This document shows positions 25,262-37,225 of a stretch of DNA of 64,000 bases, piece after piece. The notes under the pieces were generated by a model, which had not been told where the DNA came from, searched no databases, and saw only the letters and a program-made list of their open reading frames with translations. Origin of the DNA: Harmothoe impar (taxonomy: Eukaryota > Annelida > Polychaeta > Phyllodocida > Polynoidae); contig OX381704.1 of the NCBI GenBank assembly GCA_947462335.1, positions 45,388,942-45,452,941 of the forward strand. The letters are read 5' to 3'. The translations under genes were made by a program, and so were the position numbers. The stretch's first letter is position 1; each line of letters starts with the position of its first letter.

Positions 25262-28200
25262 GTTTCAGACTCAGGTGTGACTTGTGTAAGTTGGATGAAG
25301 TGTGATTAATTAATATATGGCAGCTTTCACTGGTTCTACTGTGCATATATCTATAGAGCATACATTTTCATTTGTATTCACAGGAAGCCACGGTTACATG
25401 TTTACCTATGGGCCACTCTGATTGTAGAAAAACGGTTGTGATCGGGCCCCTGTAATGAAGTTTAAAGACACAATTCATCTAGGTACAAAGTGGTTTGTAA
25501 ACAGCCAAATGAACACGGCTGGAAAATAGCCCAAATACTAGACATTCTAACCAGGTCTAACTGTCAATCTCCTTTCCCCCTTGAACAATTCATTAGAGAA
25601 TACTGCTCATATAATGCCTTAATTCCTAATGTAATGAGTTTTAAAATGTAATCTATCAATGCTGTAATGGTGAAAATTTAGCAGCATTGAATAGACAGAT
25701 TCTCTTACCTTGTAGGTATTTCAAACTTACCCCTGACAAACACCACTGTCAATACCCAGTAGCCCATTTCAGAGTAACCACCCACTTGCCACTTACAATT
25801 ATGGTGGACAGATCCAAGAGCATAGAAGTAGGGCTTAAAGTGACACAGGAATCCCTGTATGTCCCAGCGATGGGCTCTGCACAACCTGCCTTTGTGAGCC
25901 CCAGGGGGAGATGTCCAGGTGAGCAAGGGGGAGACTTCACAATCTCCTCCTCACCCACACCTCCCACTGTCCATAGTGGTTTCACTAAGTGGTTTCCTAC
26001 TGGTGAGTTGCTCGATTTGGCCGAGAGCTGCTCCCACTTTGTCAAGCTTTGTTAGGCTTAAGTGTCAATGCGTGTCACTCGAGTGGTGGCTTGGACACTG
26101 TTGTAGGGGTGGACTGGGTTTGGGCCGACAGAAATGGTTAGGTAATTCCTGCATATGGCTTGGAGGAATGGTCACTGTAGCTATAATTGTGTTATATAAA
26201 TGTTTGATGTCTAGACACCTTTTGAATTGATAAATGACGTAGTGATTTCCTCTGGCAAATTTGGTTAGAAGTATTTGCAAGGTACGTTTTCAGTTTTGTA
26301 TTGCTAATAGCATTCACAAGAGGTTTGGACCAATATGCCATTTAGATAATGAAATCGTCTTCATGGCTACTGAAAATATCAATATGTCAATATTCCATAG
26401 AAAATATGTAAGATGCTAGCGCAAAAGATATAGTGAAATCCACTAAAATAATCATTGATTTGCTCAATTTGGTGCCAGAAACCAAGCAAAATGGCCGCCT
26501 CAAGGTATATGGCCGACTCAAAGACACTTTACCCTCATCATTAAAGGACCGTATCCTAAATCATATTCTTGTCTATGTTTCATTCTGGTGCGCTCTATTG
26601 GCCAAAACTAGTACTAAATTCCCACTGTAAGTAGGTTTTCCTCTGCCTGATAGCATGTAGTAAAATGATAAAAGGTGAAAACCTGTTGATCCTTTAATGA
26701 TAGCAATAAAACATATTGACTGTCATTATAATTTGCAAAATGTTTTCAGATAAAACCTACTGACACTAAGACCAGCTAGTTTGATAAAATGCCGTTTATT
26801 CAGACATTGAGACATCTTTCAACAACAGCATTAAACGGTTCTATTTTGTAACTAATTCCAGATCTTTGCTTTGATCAACTGCTTATTTTCTGTATGCAGA
26901 TGATTAATGATCCAATAACTAATTACAATTTTTACTGATATTGGGCCAAGAATGACACAGGTGACAAATAAGAATCTGCCTTTCTTTGAATGTCAGCTAA
27001 ACAGTGTTTGGCATTCTATAATTAATTCAGGCGGTATGTGCAATTGGCCATGGGAGTGTGAGCGCATATTGTGCCCTTTTACCGCTTTTCACTGTCCAAA
27101 CACTGCAGCCGGGACCATGGGAATTGTATTAGCCAGTCATGGCAGGGACTAGCTCCAATGTAAGCGGACAAGACAAAAACTTTGGAAAAATATCGAAGGC
27201 ACTGGGCTCTATAATAGATAATGATATAATTACAACTTATTTCAAGTGTTATTCAATTAAATTCAAAGATTATATTAATACTACGCTATGCCTTTTAACG
27301 ATGAGGTATATAATATGGGTCAGTAGTCAAGGCACGACACATACGATAGTCGGGCTAGATGTGGCTGGTTGGGTAGAGGATGACCAAATGGACATTTGAA
27401 GAACCACACGCCCGAGACACAGAAGGGGGAGGGCTAGTTTGGGGCACTAAAACAGCGTCATTATTGCTTTTCCTCCAAATGTCAGCATTTGATGGAAACC
27501 AGGGACATCTAGATTGTTTTTGGGCTTTACAGATCAAACAATGAAATAGTAATTCCCTTCTATCAATAAGAATGGTTTTTCTTGAGCTCTTGTCAGGCAA
27601 GAAAGACATCTGGAACTCATACTAATAGTCCTTAATAGCCCCTTTGTATCCAAAAGCCTCATTCAAAGTACCCCATAGCCGACCACTACTAAATTAAAAT
27701 GAGGGATGAAATATTTTATGGCAACAATTAAAATATTTACATCAGATGAAAACTGCAATCGATGTAGCGATATTTAGGGCATATGAATCTAACAAGTGGT
27801 AGATTGAAAGTTGAACAAACGGCTGAAGTGCTTCAGTTGCTACATTGTCCAGTGAGATGTGCTGGCTGGGTAGGACTATTTAGTGTGGGTAGGGTAGGCA
27901 GGTGCTGGTTGTGGTGAAGGGCGACTGCTTGACCAAAGCTTTTAACCAACAGAAATAACCTCCTCTGATATTCCTCTACGTATACAGGCAATGTCCTATT
28001 ACGTATTATAATTATACGTATGTATTGGTTTATCCCTGCGACTTTGCCCACCGTTATAGTTCATCGTTTAATGGTAGAACACTCCTTACCTAAATCAGTG
28101 TGCACTCACTCAATACCAAATAGCAATAGCAAAAATCTGAAGTATATTCTTCAACAAAGGGTCATTGAGGACAAAGAAATAAAAAAAAAGAACTGCTTAG

Positions 28201-29870
28201 AAGTTGAAGGCTGTACTTTGAAGTAGAAAACTGCTGACAATATTACAGATAACCTTTAAATGCCCTCTATTCGGCTTCAATGACAGGTTCCAATGGGAGG
28301 CTTGTAACCTTGACATCTGCATGCCCTCTGCTATGCCAGAATCCTACTCATTATGTTCAGGTTGATCTGTCCTGTAACCCCTGCTAGTCTTTGCATGACA
28401 ATGATGAAAGATTATTCATATTTGACGAGACAGGGATGAGTTTGAGGAATATTAGAACTTTTGTAAAGTAGAATGGCTCTAGATTCAAGTAGCTATAGTA
28501 CACAGATGTGAGATGATAAGATCCATAATCATGATGTGGTATAGGCCTACACATGTAGCTCTATCTTTGGTTACATAAGCCTTGAATCTCTAGTCATTTT
28601 ATCAATGCATGAAAATTGATATGCTTTAAAAAGGTTTAAAAAGCACACAAACTAATATTTGGAAATGTTATTATGGTTGGTGTACCTTAATATTTCATTA
28701 TCTACAGATGATTTATGCTTAAATATAGTGATTAACTGGCACCAAAATCGTTGTTCGCTCAGATGAAACTGTCAGACACATGGACACAGTTTATGCCTGT
28801 CTCAACTTTTGCATGGAGCATGATTTGATTATAACCTAAAAGCTGGTTACATTTAAAATAAGAATTACGACAATAACAACATTAGATGTGTAATTAGTGT
28901 CTGTTACCTTGACAACGGAGGGCTGTCACCTCGTTATTATACCAAGCACGCACCACCGGAAGGATGCTCTATGCATGGACACACCAGCAGCTAGTTTCAA
29001 ATTATTGAAACTCATTGTTTTGATAACTTTCCATGGACATTGTTTAAGTCGTGTAATTTTGATATTGATTCTGTCTAGACATGATAATGTCTGAGTGTTC
29101 CATGAATTAGTTTTGGTCCCACCCAGAAGGATTGTCTCACTACCATGCAAGGATCTTCTGATATTAGCATAAGAAGATGCAATGCATTGAATATTTATGA
29201 TGAAAATAACGCAAAGCAATTTTCCCAACCGTACAACATTTCTGATTAATGTGATTTCAAGTTTTCGCCAGCCTATGAAATGAAAAAGAGTGACCATAGG
29301 CTCTGGAATATCTGGTCTAACATCCATACTCTCTCATGGGGAACTTTGGTATGTCCAATGCCCACAAGCATCCCATATGTATTCATCGTATAATTTTTTA
29401 TCAACATTTATAACTCCTTTGTATGAGAAATTAAATTGAAGTCCTGGTCTGGAAAAGCTCAGGGCCAGCCTTGACAGCTCCACAGGCCACCATCATCCAT
29501 CATTATGGTGGGAAGATGCCCCAGGGAGCCATGGGAATTACTGCCCTGACCCCTGAAGGGCAGCCCCTTATTATCGCTCACTGGCCCCTATTATCGCCCA
29601 GAGTCACGCTGTCTTCCCCCTCATCATGACAGGAATGGAATAGGAAATCCACAGGTGACCCCCCAGCCCCAGCACCCTCTCTCCCACCATCTTTTCCTGT
29701 AAGCCTCTCATCATCTTCAGGCATCCCTACTCTCTCCCACCATTGTCTTTTTCTACCCTTCTCATTCTCTCTCTTTTTCCAGTGGGAGATCTCCCTGGTT
29801 TTGTGACAAACTTGATTGGTGTGATCTCCCTTTATAAAGGGGACTGTGAGAAACGAGAGTATCAGAAAAG
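25262..29870. repeat. Duplicated non-coding block, copy A
   Basis: This 4.6-kb region is matched in the same order and orientation by 30532-34170. Paired strips include 25268 with 30538 (AGGTGTGACTTGTGT), 25740-26160 with 30890-31270 and 26640-27130 with 31420-31950. Further pairs are 27360-27640 with 32680-32990, 27800-27940 with 33220-33530, and 29470-29860 with 33840-34150. One 24-nt strip (26948-26971, containing AATGACACAGGTGACAAATA) is identical in both. Between strips the copies are not alignable by eye. No reading frame is preserved: the best one here meets a stop in copy B. Copy A is about 1 kb longer. An old tandem duplication with selected strips retained fits best. Confidence 0.85.
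29563..29602. repeat. Tandem CCCTATTATCGCCCA motif in copy A
   Basis: Two units of about 19-20 bp, GCCCCTTATTATCGCTCA and GCCCCTATTATCGCCCA. Copy B has three such units at 33850-33913. TTATCG resembles a reverse GATA-type site, but the binding factor is not known. Confidence 0.7.
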
Positions 29871-30531
29871 GACATTAAAAAAATAATTCTTGGGTAGGTT
29901 GCCGTATAATACATATGCATAACGTAGTTCCATACAGGCCCAAGCATCCTGCAGTGCACACCACTGTCATCGTCACATTTTCAGAATAATACAAGAAGGT
30001 ATTTTAAGACACTCTGTTGCATTAGAACTAGAGAATCCAGCAGTCCGAGACATTTCTCTGACAGCTGTAATTATGGGTGGGATGGAGCAGGACGTGGAGA
30101 GTTAGGCTCATCCTGGTGAGTAACTCATATGACCAGTTTGCATTTGTGGTTTCTGAAATGAAAAGACCTGAAATGACTCAGCTACCAACCAATCGAGTGT
30201 CAGGACAAGTACATCCCCCCCATATCTACCCCAGATATCTATAGCTACAATTTAACCCTTGGACATCTACCACCTAGGAATCGATCACTGGACTTTTAAC
30301 CCCTTGGAACTTTTACTCCATAAGACATCTACCCCCTCCATACTCTATTCTATTGCTGTGATCCAAGAAGAAAGCAATGTCCCCGATATTTCTCATAGTC
30401 TCTTCAAACTTTCAGTCCTTTCTTTTGGATTGACCACTTAAGTACTGTGGCAGATCTGCAGCCTTATTTCTGCTGTCCCCCTGTGTTAATCCCTATTTTG
30501 GTCATGACTACATCCAAGGGACATTGACATA
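29871..30531. other. Spacer between duplicated blocks
   Basis: About 660 bp with no counterpart seen in either block. 30245-30335 has a loose duplication of AACCC.TTGGA and ACATCTACC segments. No gene. Confidence 0.5.
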
Positions 30532-33500
30532 GTTAGACTGAGGTGTGACTTGTGTTAGTTGGACGAGGTATGATAAATAGCTCATTTGTTATAAAATAAA
30601 AAGTTTGCCTTATTGATTATATATAACAATAAGGCAGAATGTACACACAATTTCCCATGTGAGCCATTCATCAGAGCCTGTTGTTCAAGTCTTCACATTT
30701 CCCATTTCTCAAGAAAAGAAATAACAATCTTCCCCTGGTGTTAGATGAGACCTGTGCGATAATATTTAAAACAAGCTCCTGATCTGCTGCAGCGTTAATA
30801 TTGTTATAGACTCAATTTGGGGAGCATTCAACAGACAATTTGTTGGTAGTTTGTAAGTAATCCAAACCTAGTTATGCCAAACACCAACATCAATCACCAC
30901 TAGCACCTTTCAGAGTAACCAGCCACTCTCCTGTAACAATTATAGTGGACAGATCCCAGAACATAGAAGTGGGGTTTAAAGTGACATAGGAGTCCCTGTA
31001 TGCCCCCAATAAGGAGCCCTGCCTCACCTGGCTTTGTGAGCCCCTGAGGAGATGTCTAGGTCAAGGAGGGGAGAATTCACATCCCCTCCTCACCCACACC
31101 TTCTGCTGTACATCGTGGTTTTCCTAAGCGATTCTCTCTTGGTGAGAGCTACCGTTTTGTCAAGCTTTGTTAGGAATTAGTGCAATTGTGGGTGATGGCT
31201 TAGACAAGACTTGCTGTTGTAGGGACGATCTAGGTTTGGGCTGACAAAAATGGTTATGAAATTCTTACATTTGGTTTGGAGCAACTGAAAGAAGGAGAAA
31301 ACCTGACCAGTCGACCCAATACTACCAAAGAGAAAATAGGAATAATGTTATATGACCTATTCAAACATTGAGTTCTGACATCACATGGCAGACTTATTTG
31401 CTTTGGCAGGAGTAATGCAGTATTATGATAAAAGATGAAAACCTGCTGATTCTATAATAGATCAGATGTATTTCAAGCCGCTTAAATGTGCGTGGCATTC
31501 TTGAAGTTAATAGGATAGGGACTCCCATTGTAATTAGCAATAAAGTGTTCCAGATAAATGCTTGATAACGAGATGATCAGCTAATATGCTAAAATGTGGT
31601 TCACTTGGGCTTTAGGTCGATCTCGCAACAACAGCATTTAACAACTCTATTTTGTTAGTAATTTTAGATTATCCCTTTGATCACCTGGTTTCCTTTCTGG
31701 GCCCAAGTGATTCAATGGTTTAATAGGCAATTTCACTTTTTACTGATATTGATGTTAAGAATGACACAGGTGACAAATAACAGCTCTGCCTTGCTTTGAA
31801 TGTCAGCTAAATAGTGTTGACATTCTGTAGTTAAGGTGATTTTGTGTAATTGGCCATGAGAGTGTGAATGCATATTGTGCCCTTTCATGAGTTTCACTTG
31901 CCAAAAACTGCAATGGTAACTACAGGAATACAATTAGCCATACACATTGGTAAGTACTAGAACCGATGGAGGCAGAAAAGTGAGTCACCTTGCCCTGGTT
32001 TAGAAGGTAATGAGCTCTGTGATGATTTTAATACGACTGACTGCAACTGCTTTGTTTTTTAACAACCAGCGATCTGCGGAGCAGCTTGACATTTGAGTGG
32101 AAAGTGTATCAGGTAAAGTCTTTGTTGGAGGACATTAGAAAGGTCACCAACCTACAACTGCTGACCATCTGGGGTCTGTTGGTTTAATATAGTAAAGGCT
32201 TGAGTCTTGTGCTCTGGTGTTTAAAGGGACGTATGCAACTATGTGTCCAGTATCTGTTATATGCCAATGCATCTATCTTGCCACATTACAACCATAAAAC
32301 ATTGCATCCCACTCTATGTTCTTTTGTTGGCTACACTCAGCTCAACCACGACTCTACTGCATGCAAGATCTGCTGCTAGATCAATGGTGCAGAGACCACT
32401 CAAGGAGATAATACCCTTGCAGCCACTGAAAGACTTATACTTCATGCTATTCGGCTATTTGGATACAATATTTATATTGAAACTTTATCTATATCATCGG
32501 TGTAGGCTGCTGCCATAAGGTCATCTTATGATTCCAGATCTTGATGAACATCCATAGAGCTTAATCCTTGATTCTAAAAGGAAGATGGAAATGAAAAACA
32601 CGTCCCTGTAGCTCTCAGATAGTATTAAGGAGAGCCACATCAGGTTCTGGGCTATCACAACACACAAGGCCCTGGTAGATGTTGTGCCTGGCTAGGCAGA
32701 GGCTGACCAAATGAACGCTTTAAGAACCACAGGCTGGGAAAAGAGTGGGATAGGAGCAGGCCTAGTTGGAAGCAGTTAAAACAGTGTCGTTGTTGTTTTT
32801 ATTTTAAATGTCAGCATTTGATGGAGACCAGCAGGAATATCTAGGCTTTTTAAAGTTTCCAGATCGATTAATAAAATGTTAATTACCTTTGATCAATAGA
32901 AATGGTCGGGTTGGACTCTTGTCAGGAAAGAAAGCCATCTGAGATTGATACTAATATCACTTAATTTCCCATTCATGTCAAGCTTTCCTACTCACTGAGT
33001 CCCTGAACCAATAAAGCTAGGATCCCTAAGTACAAGGTGTCATAAAATGAAAGTAATTTAATCAAACTGAAAATTAAAATGAGTTATCAAACATCTTTAC
33101 TTGCCTGCCAATCCGTATTGCAGCAAATAGACTACTATAGGACCAGAGGAAGAAAATGCAATAGTAATTTCTGTTAGAGCAGCACTATCTGTTCCAACAT
33201 TCTCTATCCAATTCCACTAGTGAAGGATGAGTGTAGAAGCTGAAGTTCTCCAGTTGCTGCAGCATCCAGTAAGATAGAGGGGAACGGTGACATTGGCTAC
33301 GGATGATTAATGAGAAAAAGAACCGTCCACTTCCGGCCAGGTCAGCTCTGCCAGAACTAGAGCAGGACAGTGGGTATTAAAGTTAGATGTGCCTCGTCCG
33401 TCCTCTATCCCACAGCTATATCCTAGGCTACCTGAGGGACGCTACCCTGTGTGGGTGGGTAGCATGTGGGTATAGGTGGGTAGGTGAGTTGTGTGGTCGG

Positions 33501-34170
33501 GGGAGATGGGTGTTAAAGAAGGTACTTGACCAAAGCTGTAGATTCCTGAATATCTTCACTGATAAACAGCTTTAGCTTGCACCTTCCTTTGAACGCAGAA
33601 GATACTATTCAGTTTTTAGGCTTGGGATCTTTCATGTTAATATTTTTCACGAAAAAGATGCATCTTTTGGCACTCTTTTTGATTGATATACAGTATACAG
33701 TATGAGGTACTACACTTTTGTACAGCTCTCTCCGCTTATGAAAATAATTAGCCGTTTGCTTGATCCATAAATTCTATGGATGATGCACATATCCATGCTC
33801 TACAATATATCTGAGTTTCTTGATTAGGGATCTAAAATGTACAACCTAGCCCACTACTCGCTATTATCGACCTAGCCGCCTATTATCGCTCACCAGCCCC
33901 TATTATCGCCCAGCTTCATGCCATCTCCCCCCCCCTTATCCTGGTAGCAATGGAATAGGATATCCACAGGTGCGCCCAACCCTAGCACTCCCTCTTCCAT
34001 GCACCAACAATTTCTTCTCCTCATCATCTTCAGGCATCCTTCTACCACCTTTGTCCTTTTCTACCAAACCATTTTCTTTCTCTGTTTCTGGTGGTAATCT
34101 CCCTGGTTTCGCATCTCAAAAGTGATCTGGATTGACTGTCTTTGTATTGTCCTGCTCTGGTAGTGGAGAC
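30532..34170. repeat. Duplicated non-coding block, copy B
   Basis: Second copy of the block described at 25262-29870, in the same orientation and about 3.6 kb long. Strongly matching strips alternate with unrelated sequence of different length, for example the stretch after 31950, which replaces a shorter segment of copy A. The exact strip containing AATGACACAGGTGACAAATA is at 31757-31780. The frame open across 25800-25930 in copy A is interrupted here by TAG near 30988, which argues against coding. It also contains CAGGTG and TAAT-core sites typical of enhancers. Confidence 0.85.
33850..33913. repeat. Tandem CTATTATCG motif in copy B, three units
   Basis: CTATTATCGACCTAGCCG, CTATTATCGCTCACCAGC and CTATTATCGCCCAGC follow one another, the counterpart of the two units at 29563-29602. 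The unit number changed after duplication. Confidence 0.7.
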
Positions 34171-35579
34171 TGTTAACAAGGAGGGGATCAAATAAGAAAC
34201 CTAACCAGAGCGCTGTGTGCTGGCTGTAGGAGAACTAAAGTCAGAAAAAAACCAAAATGGATTACATAGATTCGAGCAGTACTTTGTAGAAACTCTATAT
34301 TGATCAACAGGTACAGGTTCATCCAAGGGCATACCTTGCGCCTAAAAGTTTAACATATGATAATGTCCACATATATTTTATGTGATCTACGGCACTGAAT
34401 GCTGAGCACTACGAGGACCTGCAGTAGTCTGTGTTGTTCTGCCAGCTGGCTAATTCTGTTAACAAATCTGCCAGGTCTAATTTGATTAGGGATTTCCCCT
34501 CAGAAGTCCCCATTTCAAAGACAGCACACGTAGGGACTTGCAGCTCCTCTGATGAGCGGCTCTCCAAGGAGGGAGAAATGTGCTTTGCTCTCAAGTCGCA
34601 TCTGACGTTGTCTCAGCGCGGTTTGATCCCCAGTGAGCCTATTAAGTATAACGGACTTAGTCCCGAAACAAACGAAGGCACTTTTTACAATGTTCAAAAC
34701 AGATTCTTCCCCCTTGTTCTGCGCTTTAGTACACATGCTCTGCGTATTGGCCCCTGAGGAGATGAGTTCAACACCATTTATATAATACACGAACACCAGA
34801 CCCTAAAGGTCGCATTATCTACCACTAGTGCCACTCAAGTATCATTATGTCAATATCCTATATGATCTGTATGCCCATAGGCCGAAATCAGATTTTCATT
34901 AATATTGTCCATGTTGTGTCTTGTTTGCAGATACACCATATCATCCTTCTACTACCCATGGCCACAGTACATGTTATCAGGGCAAACAAGTAGCTTTTTC
35001 CCCGTCGGTATTATTTCAACCTGCCCCTCGGTATTATTTCAACCTGCTGTAGAAACAGAGGAGATGGTTTGAGATCCTACCTCACCCCCGCTACCTGTAT
35101 CTAGTAATCCTAGACAACACCTGCCGTTAGCAAACACTGGAGGATGTTGCACTTCAAGCCGCCATATCTGCTTACTTCACTGTGGGCATCTGTTTAAAGT
35201 CCGTCTCTGGGAAGTGTCATTTGTTCTCTTCATTACATTGGAGGTTTTGCTAAGAAGAGGTGGATTACTTGTAGTCTTATCCTGCTGTGTTATGTCCTCT
35301 TCCCCATTGTCCCATTCTCACCAGGAGTTAGCATGTATCTTTTTTAGTACTATTCTATCTAAATAACATGTGGTACGTTAGAGGTGAGAGTGAACCTTTA
35401 ACTGTATAAGGCATTGTTTGTCTATCATTTCCAAGTATATATTTTATATGCTGTGATTCTTAACGATCATCCATCTATGAATCTGCCAAACACATTTTCT
35501 TTCCTTAGATAAGTAATAAATAAATGATGGCTCTTTATAAAGGTATTTAAGTTACCCTTTTACCCATTCTCTCACTCCC
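34171..35579. other. Non-coding stretch
   Basis: 34420-34760 is complex, repeat-free sequence open in one frame on each strand (about 100 codons each) with no family pattern. I treat it as possible conserved non-coding DNA. A perfect-length 23-bp duplication is at 35001-35046. Confidence 0.4.
35001..35046. repeat. 23-bp tandem duplication
   Basis: CGGTATTATTTCAACCTG occurs twice in adjacent 23-bp units (35001-35023 and 35024-35046). The units differ near their start (CCCGT against CCCCT). Confidence 0.9.
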
Positions 35580-36060
35580 CTAAAATGCTGGGACACATTA
35601 AATCCTTCCCACCCACTGGGATGCCGTCCACATCTTCCAGTGGCTCCAGTGTCTGCGTGTTCAAGCTCACTTAATTCTTGCGAAATCCCAGCAACTTGAT
35701 CGTGTTATTTCTGGGGTTGTAATAACTTGGATTATTTATCGAGCCCACCGGGACCGTAATATTTTATTGCTGGAATTACGTGGGGTCCCGAAGCTGACAA
35801 ATAGGCACTGGGAAAATAAATGCATTTTTGGCTGGCGCGTGTAAGGCTGTAGAGCTGGGAGGTGACGTCAATTTCTACTTGTCACCAAACGATATTTTGA
35901 CGACGTCATAACTGATGTAAGAGCAAGTGGAAACGCGCGGGAAGGAAAGGTTGAAGCATGCGCACCGAAACATGGCGTGCTTGTCATCTGCAGATGGTGA
36001 TTAATTCAGCAAGTGATTCCGGCAAATCGGAGTGGGGCGTTTTGTCATCAATTCCCCCCA
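35580..36060. promoter_or_regulatory. Candidate conserved regulatory patch
   Basis: Repeat-free, compositionally balanced sequence contains TGACGTCA at 35873-35880 and a second GACGTCA at 35902-35908. Homeodomain-like TTAATT/GGATTATTT cores and clustered palindromic words are also present. It resembles an enhancer or distal promoter; no transcript start is visible. Based on texture and motifs only. Confidence 0.3.
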
Positions 36061-37004
36061 TTGCCACTAGTCCGTCGTCTTAATTTTCTAGCTGCATGTC
36101 TACCACCAGCAACTTGATCACGCTCGCCGATTCGGCTCTGAGAGGTGGACCAGCATGCAAGGGGACCGGAAGTGGTTTCGCTGGTAACCAGGGGGATAGG
36201 GCGTGTAACAAAGAAACAATAACATGTAACCCAAGGAGACTAACCTGCCGTCAGGGGACCAGTTCCCAACACAAGAATCCAATCGCAGATTGGCCCCATC
36301 TGGGACGTCCATGACCTAGACGCAGCTAAAGTAGGATATGGGTCAGTCTGAGCTTTAAAACTCGTACTAATTTTTAAATAGATATTATAATAATGTGCAT
36401 AGCCTATGGAGGGTTTCCTTGGTTTGCTACGACCTATCACCCTATCGCACCGATATTGCTTACAACAATTGGTGAGGTAAATGTGAATAGGGTAATCTGA
36501 AAATGGATGTAATGTTTCTAGCACTAATAACTATGATATCACATCCTGGACATTACACAGACTAAACTATCCGGTATAGTTTATCATGAAGCAGCCAAAC
36601 TGGCTGTACTTAGTATGTGCTGCATTATCAATTATTTAACATCAGTGATATTCACTTTCAAGGAAGGGGGAATCCTCACTTAGAGTGATGGCTAATGCAT
36701 GTTCTTGTGTAGTGAGGTGAGTCTGCTGTGGACGTTTCCCTCATCAACCTACTTCACCATTACAGAGACAAGCTAGCAGCGCTCTGTGATGGCAGGCCGC
36801 TAAGTGCATCAAATATGGAAATGAAGACAATAACACCGAGCACTTTGTGTCTGATTAAAGCAATAACTAAGGAGGCACTGCTAAGATGGAGGTTCTCAAA
36901 GGGAACAGTAGAAGGAAACTTAGACAGTGGTTGGTGATAGGGGTAAAGCGGAACAATGAAAAGGGAAGGCAGCAGACGTATACAGAGTATGATAATATAT
37001 GAAG
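36061..37004. other. Non-coding stretch
   Basis: Nothing recognised. Short frames without family pattern. Confidence 0.45.
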
Positions 37005-37225
37005 AACTAAAAAGATAGAGAGAAAGAGAGAGAAAGAGACATGTGTACAGTGGGGGAGGGGGGAAGAGAGATAGAGGGAATGATAGAGACAGTGAGGGAA
37101 TACATAGACAAAGAGAGAGACATAGACGGAGAGAAACAGACAGATATGAACAGACAGCAGACAGAGCGAAAGACAGAGATCGGGCGAGCGAAGAGAGATG
37201 AGGGACACACAGAAATATATGAGGG
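37005..37225 (+). repeat. Purine-rich GA/GACA low-complexity tract
   Basis: About 220 bp in which the + strand is nearly all purine with scattered C. Successive words are AGAGAGAAAGAGAG, GGGGGAGGGGGGAAGAGAG, AGAGACATAGACGGAGAG and ACAGACAGCAGACAGAGCG. It is a decayed (GA)n/(GACA)n microsatellite. Long frames on both strands across it (Ser/Leu-rich on one, Arg/Glu-rich on the other) are artefacts. Confidence 0.85.

Noticed and set aside
25687..26055. 122-codon + strand frame over the best-conserved strip of block A
   Set aside because: The equivalent strip of block B has a TAG in frame near 30988, and differences do not favour third codon positions.
28926..29327. 133-codon - strand frame
   Set aside because: No family pattern; it lies in block A where block B preserves no frame.
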